A stretch of DNA of 64,000 bases from NCBI GenBank assembly GCA_016169945.1, contig JADLSH010000153.1, positions 930,001-994,000 on the forward strand. The letters are read 5' to 3'. The notes under the pieces were generated by a model. It was not told the origin of the DNA. It did not search any database and was given only the letters and a program-made list of their open reading frames with translations. Positions 10,807-22,312 of the stretch are shown piece after piece. Origin of the DNA: Trachythela sp. YZ-2020 (Eukaryota; Cnidaria; Anthozoa; Malacalcyonacea; Clavulariidae). Made by a program: the position numbers and the translations under genes. Position 1 is the stretch's first letter. Each line of letters opens with the position of its first letter.

Positions 10807-11469
10807 TTGTGGTCATAACTGACGCATTTGGATCTTCATCTACGGTTTTGTAAAAGATGATAACACAGCTTGAAAAGTAGATCTACTGTGCTCGCACTAT
10901 ACAATTACACTTATAAATAGCTCGTTGTCCATTGTTTATTTTTGTGTGTATCCGGTTAATCATTAACTATTACATTTCATATAACATATCTCCCTCCTTT
11001 AGGTGAAAATCTCCTGGTTTTCGTTGCAAAAACTAAATTCATAAGGATTGTTTTTCGTTTGTCAGTCTGTTAACGTTCCCATGGATGTTACGTAGATTTC
11101 TTCGTAGGTCCAAGTACTTGTAATCCATAACTGTTCATTGCTTGATCCAGGATAACGTCACCGTCTCTTGTTCTCAACAAATGTCTTTTGTGACGAGGAC
11201 AGACAACTACTCACATACGCGCAAAGCACTCGAAATATTGTCGTGTCAGGGAACAACAAAACATACAGAAAACAAGCAACATAACAAAACAACATGTTAC
11301 ATACATCACATAAAAACTATTTATATGTTCAGTACATGTACAACATTACGACATTGTGTACACACAAGAATTAAACCAATCATGCTTCATACCACAATTA
11401 TAACGTGTCCGAACCGAAGGATTTGACCTATGGAGTTAAATCATTCGCTGGGAAAACAGCAAACATGAA

Positions 11470-11756
11470 TGAATGATAATAATATTTATTCAGGCAAACC
11501 ACCATCACAGATTGTGCTTTTCGGGTGGTTCCTGGGAAACATTAAACATATTACATTTACGGTAAAGTTATTTACAATACATGAATTTACGATAATAATA
11601 TATACTACAAAAAAGATCATGTGTATTACTTCTAGCATTGAGGGTATGGTAATTTTAGAAGTTCGCTTCTAAAAGGACCTAACTGTTCAATTTGTTTGAT
11701 AGCAGAGTTTACGGAGTTATATTCCTTACAGCCTTGATAAAGTAGTTTCTGAGGAA
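11470..11756 (-). mobile_element. LINE 3'-end insertion in copy A
   Basis: Present in copy A but absent from copy B of the surrounding tandem repeat, which defines it as an insertion. The minus-strand translation contains KLLYQGCKEYNSVNSAIKQ and a nearby stop, similar to C-terminal tails of LINE ORF2 proteins. The other end begins ATGAATGATAATAATATTTA, a likely A-rich 3' terminus. Confidence 0.6.
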
Positions 11757-11827
11757 TGAAAAAAGCCGAAATCGCGTGAACATGCATGCAATCATCCGAA
11801 ATACTAAGACATTGAATCATCGACCAG

Positions 11828-12022
11828 TCATTGAGAATCTGTTTCGTTTGCGTCAGTATGTACGATGTCGGTTTCGTGCACCCACGAGTTATGTTTTGGG
11901 CTATACCCTTCCCACTTGACTAGGTATTGTTTCTTATCCTTACGTGTGCGCTGTTTTACAAGTTTCTCAATGTTGTAAACAGTCTCAGTCGGAGATGTTG
12001 TATCAGACGAAACGGATTTCAC
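11828..12022 (-). CDS. Chromodomain of a Ty3/gypsy integrase, copy A
   Basis: A 64-codon frame reads VYNIEKLVKQRTR and QYLVKWEGYSPKHNSWVH, the chromodomain signature (aromatic cage Y, W, W positions) found at the C-terminus of chromovirus integrases, where it directs insertion to chromatin marks. The integrase core is missing. The frame starts directly after the LTR-like repeat, so it is a stranded domain and not a gene. Confidence 0.75.
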   Translation of the reverse strand: MKSVSSDTTSPTETVYNIEKLVKQRTRKDKKQYLVKWEGYSPKHNSWVHETDIVHTDANETDSQ

Positions 12023-13174
12023 ATGTCACTTGTGGTCATAACTGACGCATTTGGATCTTCATCTACGGTTTTGTAAAAGATGATAACACAGCTTTAAAAG
12101 TACGTAACGAAATAGATGTTGGGAATTGAGCTGTTCCGTTTAGTACTTTTACTTCCTTCGTATACCAATTGTAATCAATATCTGGTTTTTAAGACTTAAG
12201 TTCAGCTGTTAAATTATAGCTTTTGACACTGCAGTAAAAATGTGTTTCACGCGAGAATGATGCTTGCTGGTAAACATGTGTCACATGTACAATGCAATGG
12301 AGTGTTATGTTAAACCACCCTTTGTTGGTTATTTATTTCTCGTCTGCATGATCGTCGGGTCGTTAGGGGAAAAGCTCTTTTATGATAATTTAGACACAAT
12401 ATTAACCACACTTGGATAGCTTTTTATATATTTTATTATTCTGTGCTGATGTGCTTCCCTTCGATATCGTATAAAAAACTCTGTCTAGATCTATTGTGCT
12501 CGCACTATACAATTACAACTTATCAATAGCTCGTTGTCCATTGTTTATTTTTGTGTGTATCCGGTTAATCATTAACTATTACGTTTCATATAACATATCT
12601 CCCTCCTTTAGGTGAAAATCTCCTGGTTTTCGTTGCAAAAACTAAATTCATAAGGATTGTTTTTCGTTTGTTAACGATTCGTTTGTCAGTCTGTTAACGT
12701 TCCCATGGATGTTACGTAGATTTCTTCGTAGGTCCAAGTACTTGTAATCCATAACTGTTCATTGCTTGATCCAGGATAACGTCACCGTCTCTTGTTCTCA
12801 ACAAATATCTTTTGTGACGAGGACAGACAACTACTCACATACGCGCAAAGCACTCGAAATATTGTCGTGTCAGGGAACAACAAAACATACAGAAAACAAG
12901 CAACATAACAAAACAACATGTTACATACATCACATAAAAACTATTTATATGTTCAGTACATGTACAACATTACGACATTGTGTACACACAAGAATTAAAC
13001 CAATCATGCTTCATACCACAATTATAACGTGTCCGAACCGAAGGATTTGACCTATGGAGTTAAATCATTCGCTGGGAAGACAGCAAACAGCAAACATGAG
13101 GAATGAAAAAAGCCGAAATCGCGTGAACATGCATGCAATCATCCGAAATACTAAGGCATTGAATCATCGACCAG

Positions 13175-13369
13175 TCATTGAGAATCTGTTTCGTTTGCGT
13201 CAGTATGTACGATGTCGGTTTCGTGCACCCACGAGTTATGTTTTGGGCTATACCCTTCCCACTTGACTAGGTATTGTTTCTTATCCTTACGTGTGCGCTG
13301 TTTTACAAGTTTCTCAATGTTGTAAACAGTCTCAGTCGGAGATGTTGTATCAGACGAAACGGATTTCAC
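13175..13369 (-). CDS. Chromodomain of a Ty3/gypsy integrase, copy B
   Basis: Identical in translated sequence to the frame at 11828-12022, with the same flanks. The identity shows that the tandem duplication is recent. It lacks the rest of the integrase. Confidence 0.75.
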   Translation of the reverse strand: MKSVSSDTTSPTETVYNIEKLVKQRTRKDKKQYLVKWEGYSPKHNSWVHETDIVHTDANETDSQ

Positions 13370-14116
13370 ATGTCACTTGTGGTCATAACTGACGCATTTG
13401 GATCTTCATCTACGGTTTTGTAAAAGATGGCAACACAGCTTTAAAAGTACGTAACGAAATGGATGTTGGGAATTGAGAACTTCCTTCGTATACCAATTGT
13501 AATCAATATCTGGCTTTTAAGACTTAAGTTCAGCTGTTAAATTATAGCTTTTGACAATGCAGTAAAAATGTGTTTCACGCGAGAATTATGTTTGCTGGTA
13601 AACATGTGTCACATGTACAATGCAATGGAGTGTTATGTTAAACCACCCTTTGTTGGTTATTTATCTTTTATGATAATTTAGACACAATATTAACCACACT
13701 TGGATAGCTTTTTATATATTTTATTCTGTGCTGATGTGCTTCCCTTCGATATCGTATAAAAAACTCTGTCTAGATCTACTGTGCTCGCACTATACAATTA
13801 CACTTATCAATAGCTCACAAAGATTACTCGTGATTGCAAAATCGAATAAGGAAAATATAATGTTAAAGTTTCCTTTCATGTTCTTTTGCCTTAAAAAGGT
13901 TCAGAAGCTACCTGCTTCATATGTTATCCATTCATTTGCCTCAGTTGAGTCTATATAGCTCTTTCTGATGTGTCTCAGTGTTTTTCTTCTTACTTTGACC
14001 TTTTCTGTGCACTTTTTGGCCAACAGTTTGATTCGAGTGGCGTCGCAGTCTTGGGGCACCTTTACAAGTGAACACACTTGGCGTAATATCCAGGTCCTCA
14101 AATATTTTGAGGAATA

Positions 14117-14622
14117 GCTGTATTTATACTACAGACGTTAAAGTCGTCTGGACGGCCAAACCGTCTGGCAATTAAAAGAGAGTCGGAAAGAGTCGGTTAA
14201 ATATCGGAAGAGACTGGACACGAGCATCTCCTCTGCACAAAACCTGGGTACGAGATTGCAAAAACGCGCGAAATAAATATAAATATAAGGAAGAAAGAAG
14301 AAATCATGGCAGGCAGTTTGTGTGGCATGGCATGGCAGGCATGAAACGCTAAATTTGTCGCATAAATCATGGCATGGCAGGCATGAAACGCTAAATTTGT
14401 CGCAGTTAACGGCGTCCCGTCTTTATACTAGACGGCTTTAACTGCTTAGACGTTAAAGTCGTCTGTAAGAGCGTCTTCCCAGACGCTCTTAACCCAAGAC
14501 GTTAATGTCGTCTGTCGTTAAAGTCGTCTGTCTTATTGACCGTATTTATGCTAGACGTTAAAGTCGTCTTAAGACGTTAATGACGTCTCAGACGTCTTTA
14601 ACGTCTGTAGCATAAATACGGC
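14117..14622. mobile_element. MITE with TA target duplication and palindromic iterons
   Basis: The ends are inverted: GCTGTATTTATACTACAGAC at 14117 against the complement of the right end at 14622, GCCGTATTTATGCTACAGAC. Both sides carry TA (14115-14116 and 14623-14624). Taking out the element with one TA makes the disrupted Mutator-like frame continuous across the site, ISLFLKIFEDLDITP. The 16-17 bp palindrome AGACGTTAAAGTCGTCT and close variants recur about seven times, mainly at 14450-14600. The centre has a duplicated GGCATGGCAGGCATGAAACG block near 14330-14400. No coding capacity. Confidence 0.85.
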
Positions 14623-15734
14623 TAATGAAATATCTCCATCATTAAACTTCATGACAGCCAAATGAGTAGCCATAGCTACAGTTTCTTGCTCCACATATGT
14701 TATTTTAGGGCATCTGTCCCAAATCATACCGTTCAAGTATTCGTTAGCATTCTGTGTCAAGCCATACGTACACTTTCCCAACAAGCCAGGGTTACTGAGG
14801 TCCGCTAAAATTGGTTCAATCAATTTAACAATGCACTCTGGAATGTCATTCTTATGCTTGTAGGACTCTGGATCTCTTTTATAACCACACCAACTGTTTT
14901 CTCCATCAGGGCAGAGATGATGTTGTGGATTCTCATCAGTTGACGCAACATGATATAGGGAAGCATTTATAGCCTTGGCCATTTTTGAAACATCATCTAG
15001 ATTCTCTCTCACTGAAAGACCATAATAGTTTTGTAAAACATGTATTTTGCCATCTGTTAGCCTTCCCTTCCCTGCCAGGCCTTTTCCATACTAAGTCTCA
15101 CACCTTTATTGGTCAACCTCCACAACCTGCTCCCGACTCGCTTTTGCACATGTCCAATGCACACTTTATTTGGAATGTATTCATCTCCATAAGGCTTGCT
15201 ATCAACAATAGTGTTATAGGTGGAAGAATCACCATCCCCTAGCATGTCCTTGTATTTGAGTCCCTGTATTGTGAGTACATTCCACCAGTTTCTCGGTGTA
15301 CAGGTCGTTGTCTGGGAGGTAGATTGGATAGTCTCCTTGTATTCGGCCATGACATTCAAGAATGCCCCCATCACTCGGTTTAAGGTTTAGTCTCGCACGA
15401 TCTTCTTCGAATTCCGGTGAATCTCGGTTTCTTCTTTGGACTCTTGTTATCCACCATGCTTCTGGTTAAAATCTATGTTTGTAGATATATTGTTGTCCAC
15501 TATATGATGTAATAATTAACTGTTCTAATTCTGTTCATCTTCTGCTATGTCCTGAATACGACACTCTGCTATCGCGGCAGCATTTCTCTTTGGTCTAAAC
15601 TCGGGTGCATCAGCTCTCAATTCAGTTCCTCTTGGTCTCGACTCTCAAGTGGCAATTCAACTTGAGTCGAGCTCCGTGGTGGGGCGGACAGTACGAGAGA
15701 TTGATTGGACTTGTAAAACAAGCACTGTACAGGG

Positions 15735-16845
15735 TGAGTCAGAAAAAACGGACACTTTGCATATATTCAAATTAGCCGCGAACGTATAGCTGGAATTTGT
15801 CAATTCCCATGTGACAACAGGACGTGGTTTATTAATGCAAAAGTGTTTATTAACTATAATTCGCAGTGCAGCGCGTGTACTATTATAAAACGATGTGATC
15901 AACTGTTCATTCTTATTTACAGAGATTACATGTTATAAGTATACTGAACAAAATAAATGGTTCATTACATGCTATGCGCCATGTCCTTCAACATGACCAC
16001 CGTTTCTTTCGGCACAAAGAATTGTTCGCCTGTGCATGTCACGAAACACTCTTTGAATCATGTCAGGATGCTGCCGTAAAATGTCGAATTCGTCTATTAT
16101 CCTCTGCCGCAGCTGCTGGATATTCTCGGGTGGTCTTGAGAATACTTTATCCTTGATATAGCCCCACATAAAAAAATCGCAGGGTGTGAGGTCTGGCGAG
16201 CGAGCTGGCCACTCCACATTGTGACCTAAACCCACGACACGATTCTCGCTGAACGTTTCGTTTAGGCGATCCCTGACCTCCAAAAGGCGATGTGCAGGAG
16301 CTCCGTCTTGCGCCCACCAAGGGCCCCGAAACCTTCCCTCCTTTTGTGGGATGGCAAAATCATTCAGCATACGAAGATACGCGCGGCCGTCCACATTTCC
16401 ATCAAGAAAATAGGGTCCCAATATTAAACCATTACCACAAACTCCTGCCCAGACAGTAAGTTTTGCACGCTGTGTCGGTCGGTCGAAGTTAAATGCTGGA
16501 GGATGTCCTCTTGGTGCGTACTCGCGTACATTGTGCGTGTTGACTTCTCCGTTCATTTGAAATGCAGCTTCGTCTCCAATGATGAATCGGTTCAAAAAGT
16601 TTTCGTGTTGGCAGCGTTGGTTAAACCACTGCGAAAAGCGCAGAGACGTGGCCAGTCGTTTTCCAATAGCTCGTGGTGGACAGAAATGCGGTAAGGGTGC
16701 CAGACTGCAATTGCGAGACTGCAATTGGATTCCGACGAGAACTCACATGCGGATTTTGCTCTAGCAACTCTCGTATTGCGGCTATGTTTTCTTCACTTCT
16801 CGCTCTTCGTCTCCTGCCTGAAATGCCCTTGTTTCGGTTAAGGCT
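15735..16845 (-). mobile_element. Mariner-like (IS630/Tc1/mariner superfamily) element, 5'-truncated
   Basis: The minus-strand protein begins in the helix-turn-helix part (SEENIAAIRELLEQNPHVSS near 16770), changes frame near 16720, then runs to 15972. Catalytic motifs are IGDEAAFQMNG, WAQDGAPAHR and SPDLTPCDFFMWG, with about 42 residues between second and third Asp. The plus-strand sequence GGGTGAGTCAGAAAAAACGG at about 15735 looks like the remaining terminal repeat; a matching end near 16845 is absent because the element joins Mutator-like sequence there. It therefore seems truncated on one side. Related DD41D-type families are known from animals, but I cannot assign one. Confidence 0.75.
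15972..16724 (-). CDS. Mariner-like transposase, catalytic domain
   Basis: A 250-codon frame; the first roughly 20 residues (MQSRNCSLAPLPHF) are out-of-frame readthrough from the HTH region. From QWFNQRCQHENFLNRFIIGD onward it is the DDE/D catalytic core. The three acids are D in IGDEA, D in AQDGAP and D in PCDFF. WPARSPDLTP and FFMWGYIKDKVF are typical of the superfamily. The C-terminal tail RVFRDMHRRTILCAERNGG ends at a stop at 15972. The core looks complete, but without the N-terminal DNA-binding domain in frame it would not act as a transposase. Confidence 0.8.
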   Translation of the reverse strand: MQSRNCSLAPLPHFCPPRAIGKRLATSLRFSQWFNQRCQHENFLNRFIIGDEAAFQMNGEVNTHNVREYAPRGHPPAFNFDRPTQRAKLTVWAGVCGNGLILGPYFLDGNVDGRAYLRMLNDFAIPQKEGRFRGPWWAQDGAPAHRLLEVRDRLNETFSENRVVGLGHNVEWPARSPDLTPCDFFMWGYIKDKVFSRPPENIQQLRQRIIDEFDILRQHPDMIQRVFRDMHRRTILCAERNGGHVEGHGA

Positions 16846-17527
16846 TGTTCCCGTGTTTTCGTCCAACGATAAAGCGGTTACGATACCATTGTGCGACGCG
16901 TGTCCTCTCTTCTGCCAAATGCCATCTAGAGATATCCCGCACTCCTTCGTCATTTTCACTCTTCTCTTTAACCTCCATTGCACTAGTGTTCATGCTGTCA
17001 TTTACTAATTGTTTAACAATTGGCAAGAGCTTTTCATTTTGGATCTTGGTAAAGTTACGACGAGTTGGTGGTGAAGGCATATTCAAAATTTTGGTAAAGG
17101 TTGTCATAGCATTGTGCCCTCTACCAATTTCTCTGGCATTAATTCCACAGGAATGCCCTTGCTTGTTTGATGTATTGAAATAATACTTCCATTCACACTC
17201 CAAACTTTGACATTCCAAGACAATATAATGGGAGAAGCCATTTTTGTTCTTCATGTCAACATGAGAGTTCATGTTACCACCACATTCAGGGCATTTCAAA
17301 ATGCCATCAAACAGACTAAACAGTACAGACAAGTCCATAAATATCATATCTGCCTTCACAGCGTCAATCGTTTCCGTATTACCTCCAAAATTGACACTTT
17401 GGTCACCAATTCTAACTCCAGAAGGTCCGGGGTTTTCATTACTGGGACCTCCATCTTTAAATTTCTTTGCTGTTCTTGAAGGTGGAATTCTAACACTTTT
17501 TCTCTTTCTATTACGAGAATTCCCCAT

Positions 17528-20235
17528 TTATACGATCAGAATAACAAGTATTCTACTATTCAACCAGAAAAAGCAACTTCGAATATAAAATGTAAAATTA
17601 CAAAGATTATTGAAGAGAAGTGACACGCTGTTGTAAATATTTAGACCGCTCACAAAATTACTATTCATAGCCATATGACCCCCCCCCCCCCCCAACGGAA
17701 CAATCGCAATACAGCTAGACGAAAGGGCTTAAATAACATACACGAAAAGGACAACTGAAAAAGAACTCGTTTTGTGGCAGTTTTTCATGCAAATTTTTCT
17801 TGTAAACTCGTTGCTAAGGCGATGCTAAGGAGAGAATTTCAAAATATCATATATTTTTTTATTTTTTCGCCCAGATAAATCAAATGTTTCATAAAATGAG
17901 CAATGTAATCATAAACTACAATAGTTTAAGTACCTTAGAAACCTAAAAGGGGTATGACCACCTTAGGATGTTTCATCCTCCCCTTCCGGGAATGGAGGCT
18001 CCCAGTTGATGGCACCCCTTCTTAGGACTGGAACTGGCTGTTTTTCTTTCTCTTGTGCATTACCACAACCAGATCACATTTATTTCTTCGTTCATTACGA
18101 AACTTTTCATAAAGTTGGGCAAACCAAGAATCCTTTATTTAGAAGACAAAATTGATTATATTTCAACTGAGACTTTATTAGGTACCAGAGTAAAAATGAT
18201 AATCAAATTCCAATTAATGTAAGACACTTCCTCAACAGAGATGTGAGACTGCAAATTTGTACTTCATTTTCAAAGTCATTGTTAGACAAATTCGAGAATT
18301 TGCAGTCTCAAAAACTTGTCGACCTGTTTGGTCAGGCATTAGACAGGTTAATGACACTAAGCCTAAGGGTTGTAACAAGGGACAAGGCAAAATGTGAGAT
18401 GTCTGGTTAATAATTGCCATTTACACTCGAATAATTTTAATAGTCCGACATTAGACAGAGCACCTGTAAAATATAAATGTTAATAATTCTCTCACCATTA
18501 AAGCAATTAGTTGTTAAAACAGCGAGACTATAATTTGCCTACGTTTCCTTAATGTTATCTGATCTACTATCTTATATTACTACCTCATATGCCAAAAGTT
18601 TTACTTGTCCTTTTTTATATCTTTTACCATTCTATTTAAAATATATTTACGTACATGCCCAGATCCAACAGATTTGTCCTTTAGGAAAGGATAATGCTGT
18701 ACCACCAATTGAAAAATTTCCAGGAGTTGCATACGCTTTTGGAAACGTCGTACTACAAACACTTTACGAGCGGATTTCCCGTTAAATTGTTCCTGCACTC
18801 GGCAATCAAAGGTTAAAAACAGCAATGTTATAATTGCACGCATTTGAATTAAAATATAGTTCAAAAAAGATTGAAGAAGATCTTATGAAGCAGTCTTTTC
18901 CTAATGTTGTTTAGATTTTTTGTTTGTTTTCGTATTCAATTGTTTATACTGAATTTTTTATCATATCTGTTGTATTACATATCAGACTTTTCTATCAACA
19001 TGCTGTGTTATCTGTCAAAAATTCCTGGAAATATTTGTCAGTCGAGTATAAAGCCCGCCGCACTGAGCTCACCACCACGAGAGGTCGTAGCTTATACCAA
19101 GTTACTCTCATATCAAACATGATAGATCTTTGTCTCGCGACCTCGCGAGGTAAAATTCTCAAAAATCACGCACACACGAGAGATTGTGGCTGATCAAATG
19201 ACCTCCCGAGATCGTTAAGGTAAGAGCTTGCGTGTGGGGCAGGCTTTAGCTCCATTATATGTCAGAATTTCATATTAAAGTTTTGTTGTGTTATATGTCA
19301 GAATTTCCTGTCAATTTTTTGTTGCATTATATGTCAGACTTCCTATTACGATTTTGTTGTGTAATATGTCAGTTATGCTTGTTGCATTATATTATCTCTT
19401 TTACATAATTATATGTCAGAATTTACTGTCAAATATGTGTTGTGTTAATTGTCCGAATATACTTTCAAATTTATGTTGTTCTAGCTGTCAGCTATCCTCG
19501 TTGTTTCTCCTTGCCTTTCCCGGACACGATTACTTTCATTATCTTCCCATAACATTGCCATTATGTGATAATTCAGTTGAGTTGTGATTATCTCTTCCAA
19601 AACAAGGTTCAAACCAGAACGATACATTGTGAATGACATTCATGATTGACATACATAAAGTGAAGTAATATATGCAATCGACGAAATTGGTGGTGGTGTC
19701 AATCTGGATCAAATATGCTGTACCCACCTCAGGTCGCAAATTGTGGAAACATATTCACAATGGACTTTGAAAAGTCTCAAATATACAACGTTGCTATGAA
19801 AGAACAAAGAAGTACAACTATAAATTCACTGAAGAAACCTTCGATGTAATCGAACTTCTAAATTACTGAAAATTGTCACACTTGGCGTTCTTTAGTACAA
19901 TGAGAAAACACGGATTTTCTCCGGAACTAGAGCTCTAATAAGTCAATAACATAGTTTCATTGACATATTAAAATACCTAGAGCACTAATAAGAGACGTTA
20001 AGATATATTTACCTATTGATCAAACTATCAAAGAAAACTTGCTTATGTATCCAGAAGTGTTTGTGATTTGATAGATTTGTCTTGGTTGTGCATAATCCTA
20101 GAAAAAGGGTGCTCCTGTTAACATTAATTAAGTTAAATTATTCAAAAAAATTTTATCCCCGAGCCGGCGCGAAGCGCCGTGCGAGGGTACTAATTCCGCT
20201 CGGATATTTACACCCGGGTATGTGAAAACATTGTG
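17528..20235. other. Gene-poor AT-rich interval
   Basis: No gene recognised on either strand. Seen: a C16-type homopolymer run near 17685, a short AT-rich spacer upstream of the Mutator-like start, and at 19255-19440 several imperfect copies of TTATATGTCAGAATTTCCTG separated by 20-40 bases. Short open frames here lack family features and splice signals. Confidence 0.5.
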
Positions 20236-22312
20236 GAATGCAAAGCAGTGAACTCAATAATCTGGTAATCTGGAACGATAACAGCGAGCGAAAAGTGAAG
20301 CCGAAAAAAATGTCACGCCATAATATTCGTCCTCAATTAAAGCTTAGTCTCCCGCGCGGTTCATTATTCATTTGTCATTTTGTCACTTCAGAGTGCAGAC
20401 CTCCGTCCTCCGAGGTTTTAATATAGGCTATTTTGGCTATTTAATTTCGCTCGAATTGATCAAGGAAAGTGTATATTTAAAAGTGATGATTCTTAAAGTC
20501 GTCATGAACACTGACCAAGTCCGACAAATTCAAGAATCAAGGTAAGCTTTTAACGGTTTTGAGTTTTGACACTCGATAAGCAATCTATTTATATTTTTAT
20601 GTCACATGTGTGGCCCCCCAATATTATATGAGGGGGGGGGGGCGAGATATCTTTCGCCCCCCCAAAAAATAAAATAATTTTCATGAAAATGATGGAAACA
20701 GCTTAGTTCCCTGAACAAGCTAACTAAAAGAGGTAGATAAGACTCTGAAACGGCTGTTTGTGCGATCTGGGGGCTTCAAATTTTAAATTTTTTTCGCTCG
20801 GCACCAACCGTGGTGGCGCCTCCTGAACTTGCCCCCCCCCCCCCCCCCAATATTGAATATGTTCCTACGACTCTGTAATGGGAGTATCACTGCAGATAAC
20901 TATATCTGAACTCTCTTTATGACTGGGCTGTGACAGCTGTTGGTGACACATCCAATGTTAGTGCATGGCGTATTTCTTCCCTGGCAAAAACTTATTCAAG
21001 GTCTTCCTCAAATTCATACAATAAGATATAATTAGGCTGTACATGCGAGGGGCGAGTGCCTGTTCACGCCACACCCCTTGGACCACGTTGTTCACACCAC
21101 GCCCCTCTTAAATTTGAGTGAGACCTACACTGTATGATGGATAACTTGCAACCTTGTGGATTAAATTGGAAGCAAAATTTTCTTCGCAGCAGTGTTTGCA
21201 GTCAACACTCATTCCAAATTAACCTGCAATGCGCCCTGATGCGCTATATCTCTGGCTAACACCAGATAATTTTACCCCTCAAGGGAGTCTTGGGCATTGA
21301 TGGGTTAACCAACCTATTTGCCTGCAAGGTATCTAACTTAAATAGCCTGAGTAATACTTTGTATATACTGTAGTATAATGAAGTGGATCGATATATAGTA
21401 ATATTTTTTCAATAAACAGGAGCTTTTTGTTTGGATAAATTAAAATTTTCAATATATAATTTATGTACAGTATGAAAACACTATAAAGCTTTTGTTCAAT
21501 ATGGTGAACTTGAATGATGTTTTCTGCACTTCACTTGGTTGAAACTGATTACTGAAGTTGATGGAATCCTGCGATCAATTCCTGCCCGAGGACCTAGGTC
21601 TAAAAATTGCATATATTTTTCACTTGGATATTCCATCAACTTCGGTAATCAATTCTTTTATTCAATATACACACTGTAACATTAATATTTAAAATACCAG
21701 TATATTATACAATGTTACGTTTTCTCATATAATAAACCTGCTGTTCGAGAAGTTTTATACAGTAAATGACTTACATATGTTCACAGTTTCTTGAGTTTGC
21801 TGGCGGGCAAATTCCGATTTCACAGTAGATTTTTTAGAAAATATGTTCTTCATTTGGACCCTACAATATGTGTATAACAAAAAATTATCTGTGGAACTTT
21901 TGAAATCTTTTTGCCTGCCATGAAATCGTAACAATGCAAGTCATCTGCTGAAATTTAGGCATACTTCCTCCTTGTCGTCGAGTTGAACTTCGCATACAAA
22001 CGCTTTCGCTCTGTGAATCTTGCCACACAAACATTTACAAAATTTAATTCAACCCTGGAAAAAAGCCCTTTTAAAAGCGCCCAGAACCCAGAACGACGCA
22101 ATATATCAGCATATTTGAAAGCAATTTCCCTATAAAATTATAGCCATTGTTTTCTCCGGACGGAAAAGTTTTCCTCGAGTTTTTCTTTGTCACAGCGAAC
22201 TCAATGCACTAAATTTTAGGAGCAAAATAGTTCGTTCCTAAAATGTAATGCATTGAGTTTGCGATGTTTTTCGTGTTGCATTCAAATTTATACTGGCCGT
22301 GTAACGGTTCGC
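20236..22312. other. Repeat-flanked interval without genes
   Basis: Begins with a half copy of the family A foldback (TGCAAAGCAGTGAACTC at about 20239, followed by CTGGAACGATAACAGCGAGC). Long G and C runs occur near 20630 and 20835. At 21548-21652 the arms GATTACTGAAGTTGATGGAAT and its near complement form a hairpin. At 22195-22262 a second hairpin is built on GCGAACTCAATGCA. No coding region seen. Confidence 0.55.

Larger units (their letters stand above)
10797..13816 (-). repeat. Tandem copies of a chromodomain LTR-retrotransposon segment
   Basis: A unit starting TGTCACTTGTGGTCATAACT occurs at about 10800, 12024 and 13371. Copy A (10797-12023) and copy B (12024-13370) share an LTR-like part, a noncoding stretch and a chromodomain frame; copy C (13371-13816) is only the start. 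Copy A lacks about 390 bases of the LTR-like part present in B (12078-12485). B lacks a roughly 285-base insertion found in A at 11470-11756. The arrangement fits unequal exchange between LTRs of a chromovirus-type Ty3/gypsy element lying in minus orientation. No reverse transcriptase is left. Confidence 0.7.
13900..17527 (-). pseudogene. Mutator-like transposase relic, copy 2, split by two insertions
   Basis: Starts at the ATG at 17527 with basic MGNSRNRKRKSVR. A zinc-ribbon block follows (ILKCPECGGNM near 17290, LECQSLECEWKYYF near 17205), then AREIGRGHNAMTTF and SLDGIWQKRGHASHNGIVTA (about 16940-16880). There the frame is interrupted by a mariner-like fragment. It resumes at 15374-15057 with MLGDGDSSTYNT and VCIGHVQKRVGSRL. 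From 15012 it continues with NPQHHLCPDGENSWCGYKRD and TYGLTQNANEYLNGMIWDRC, to about 14625. After the MITE at 14117-14622 the C-terminus follows with ATRIKLLAKKCTEKVKVRRK and NEWITYEAGSF, ending at 13901. A frameshift lies near 14040. It is longer and better preserved than copy 1 but inactive. Confidence 0.8.

Noticed and set aside
20630..20850. G-quadruplex or regulatory G/C tracts
   Set aside because: Simple homopolymer runs without spaced G-tracts or any nearby gene.
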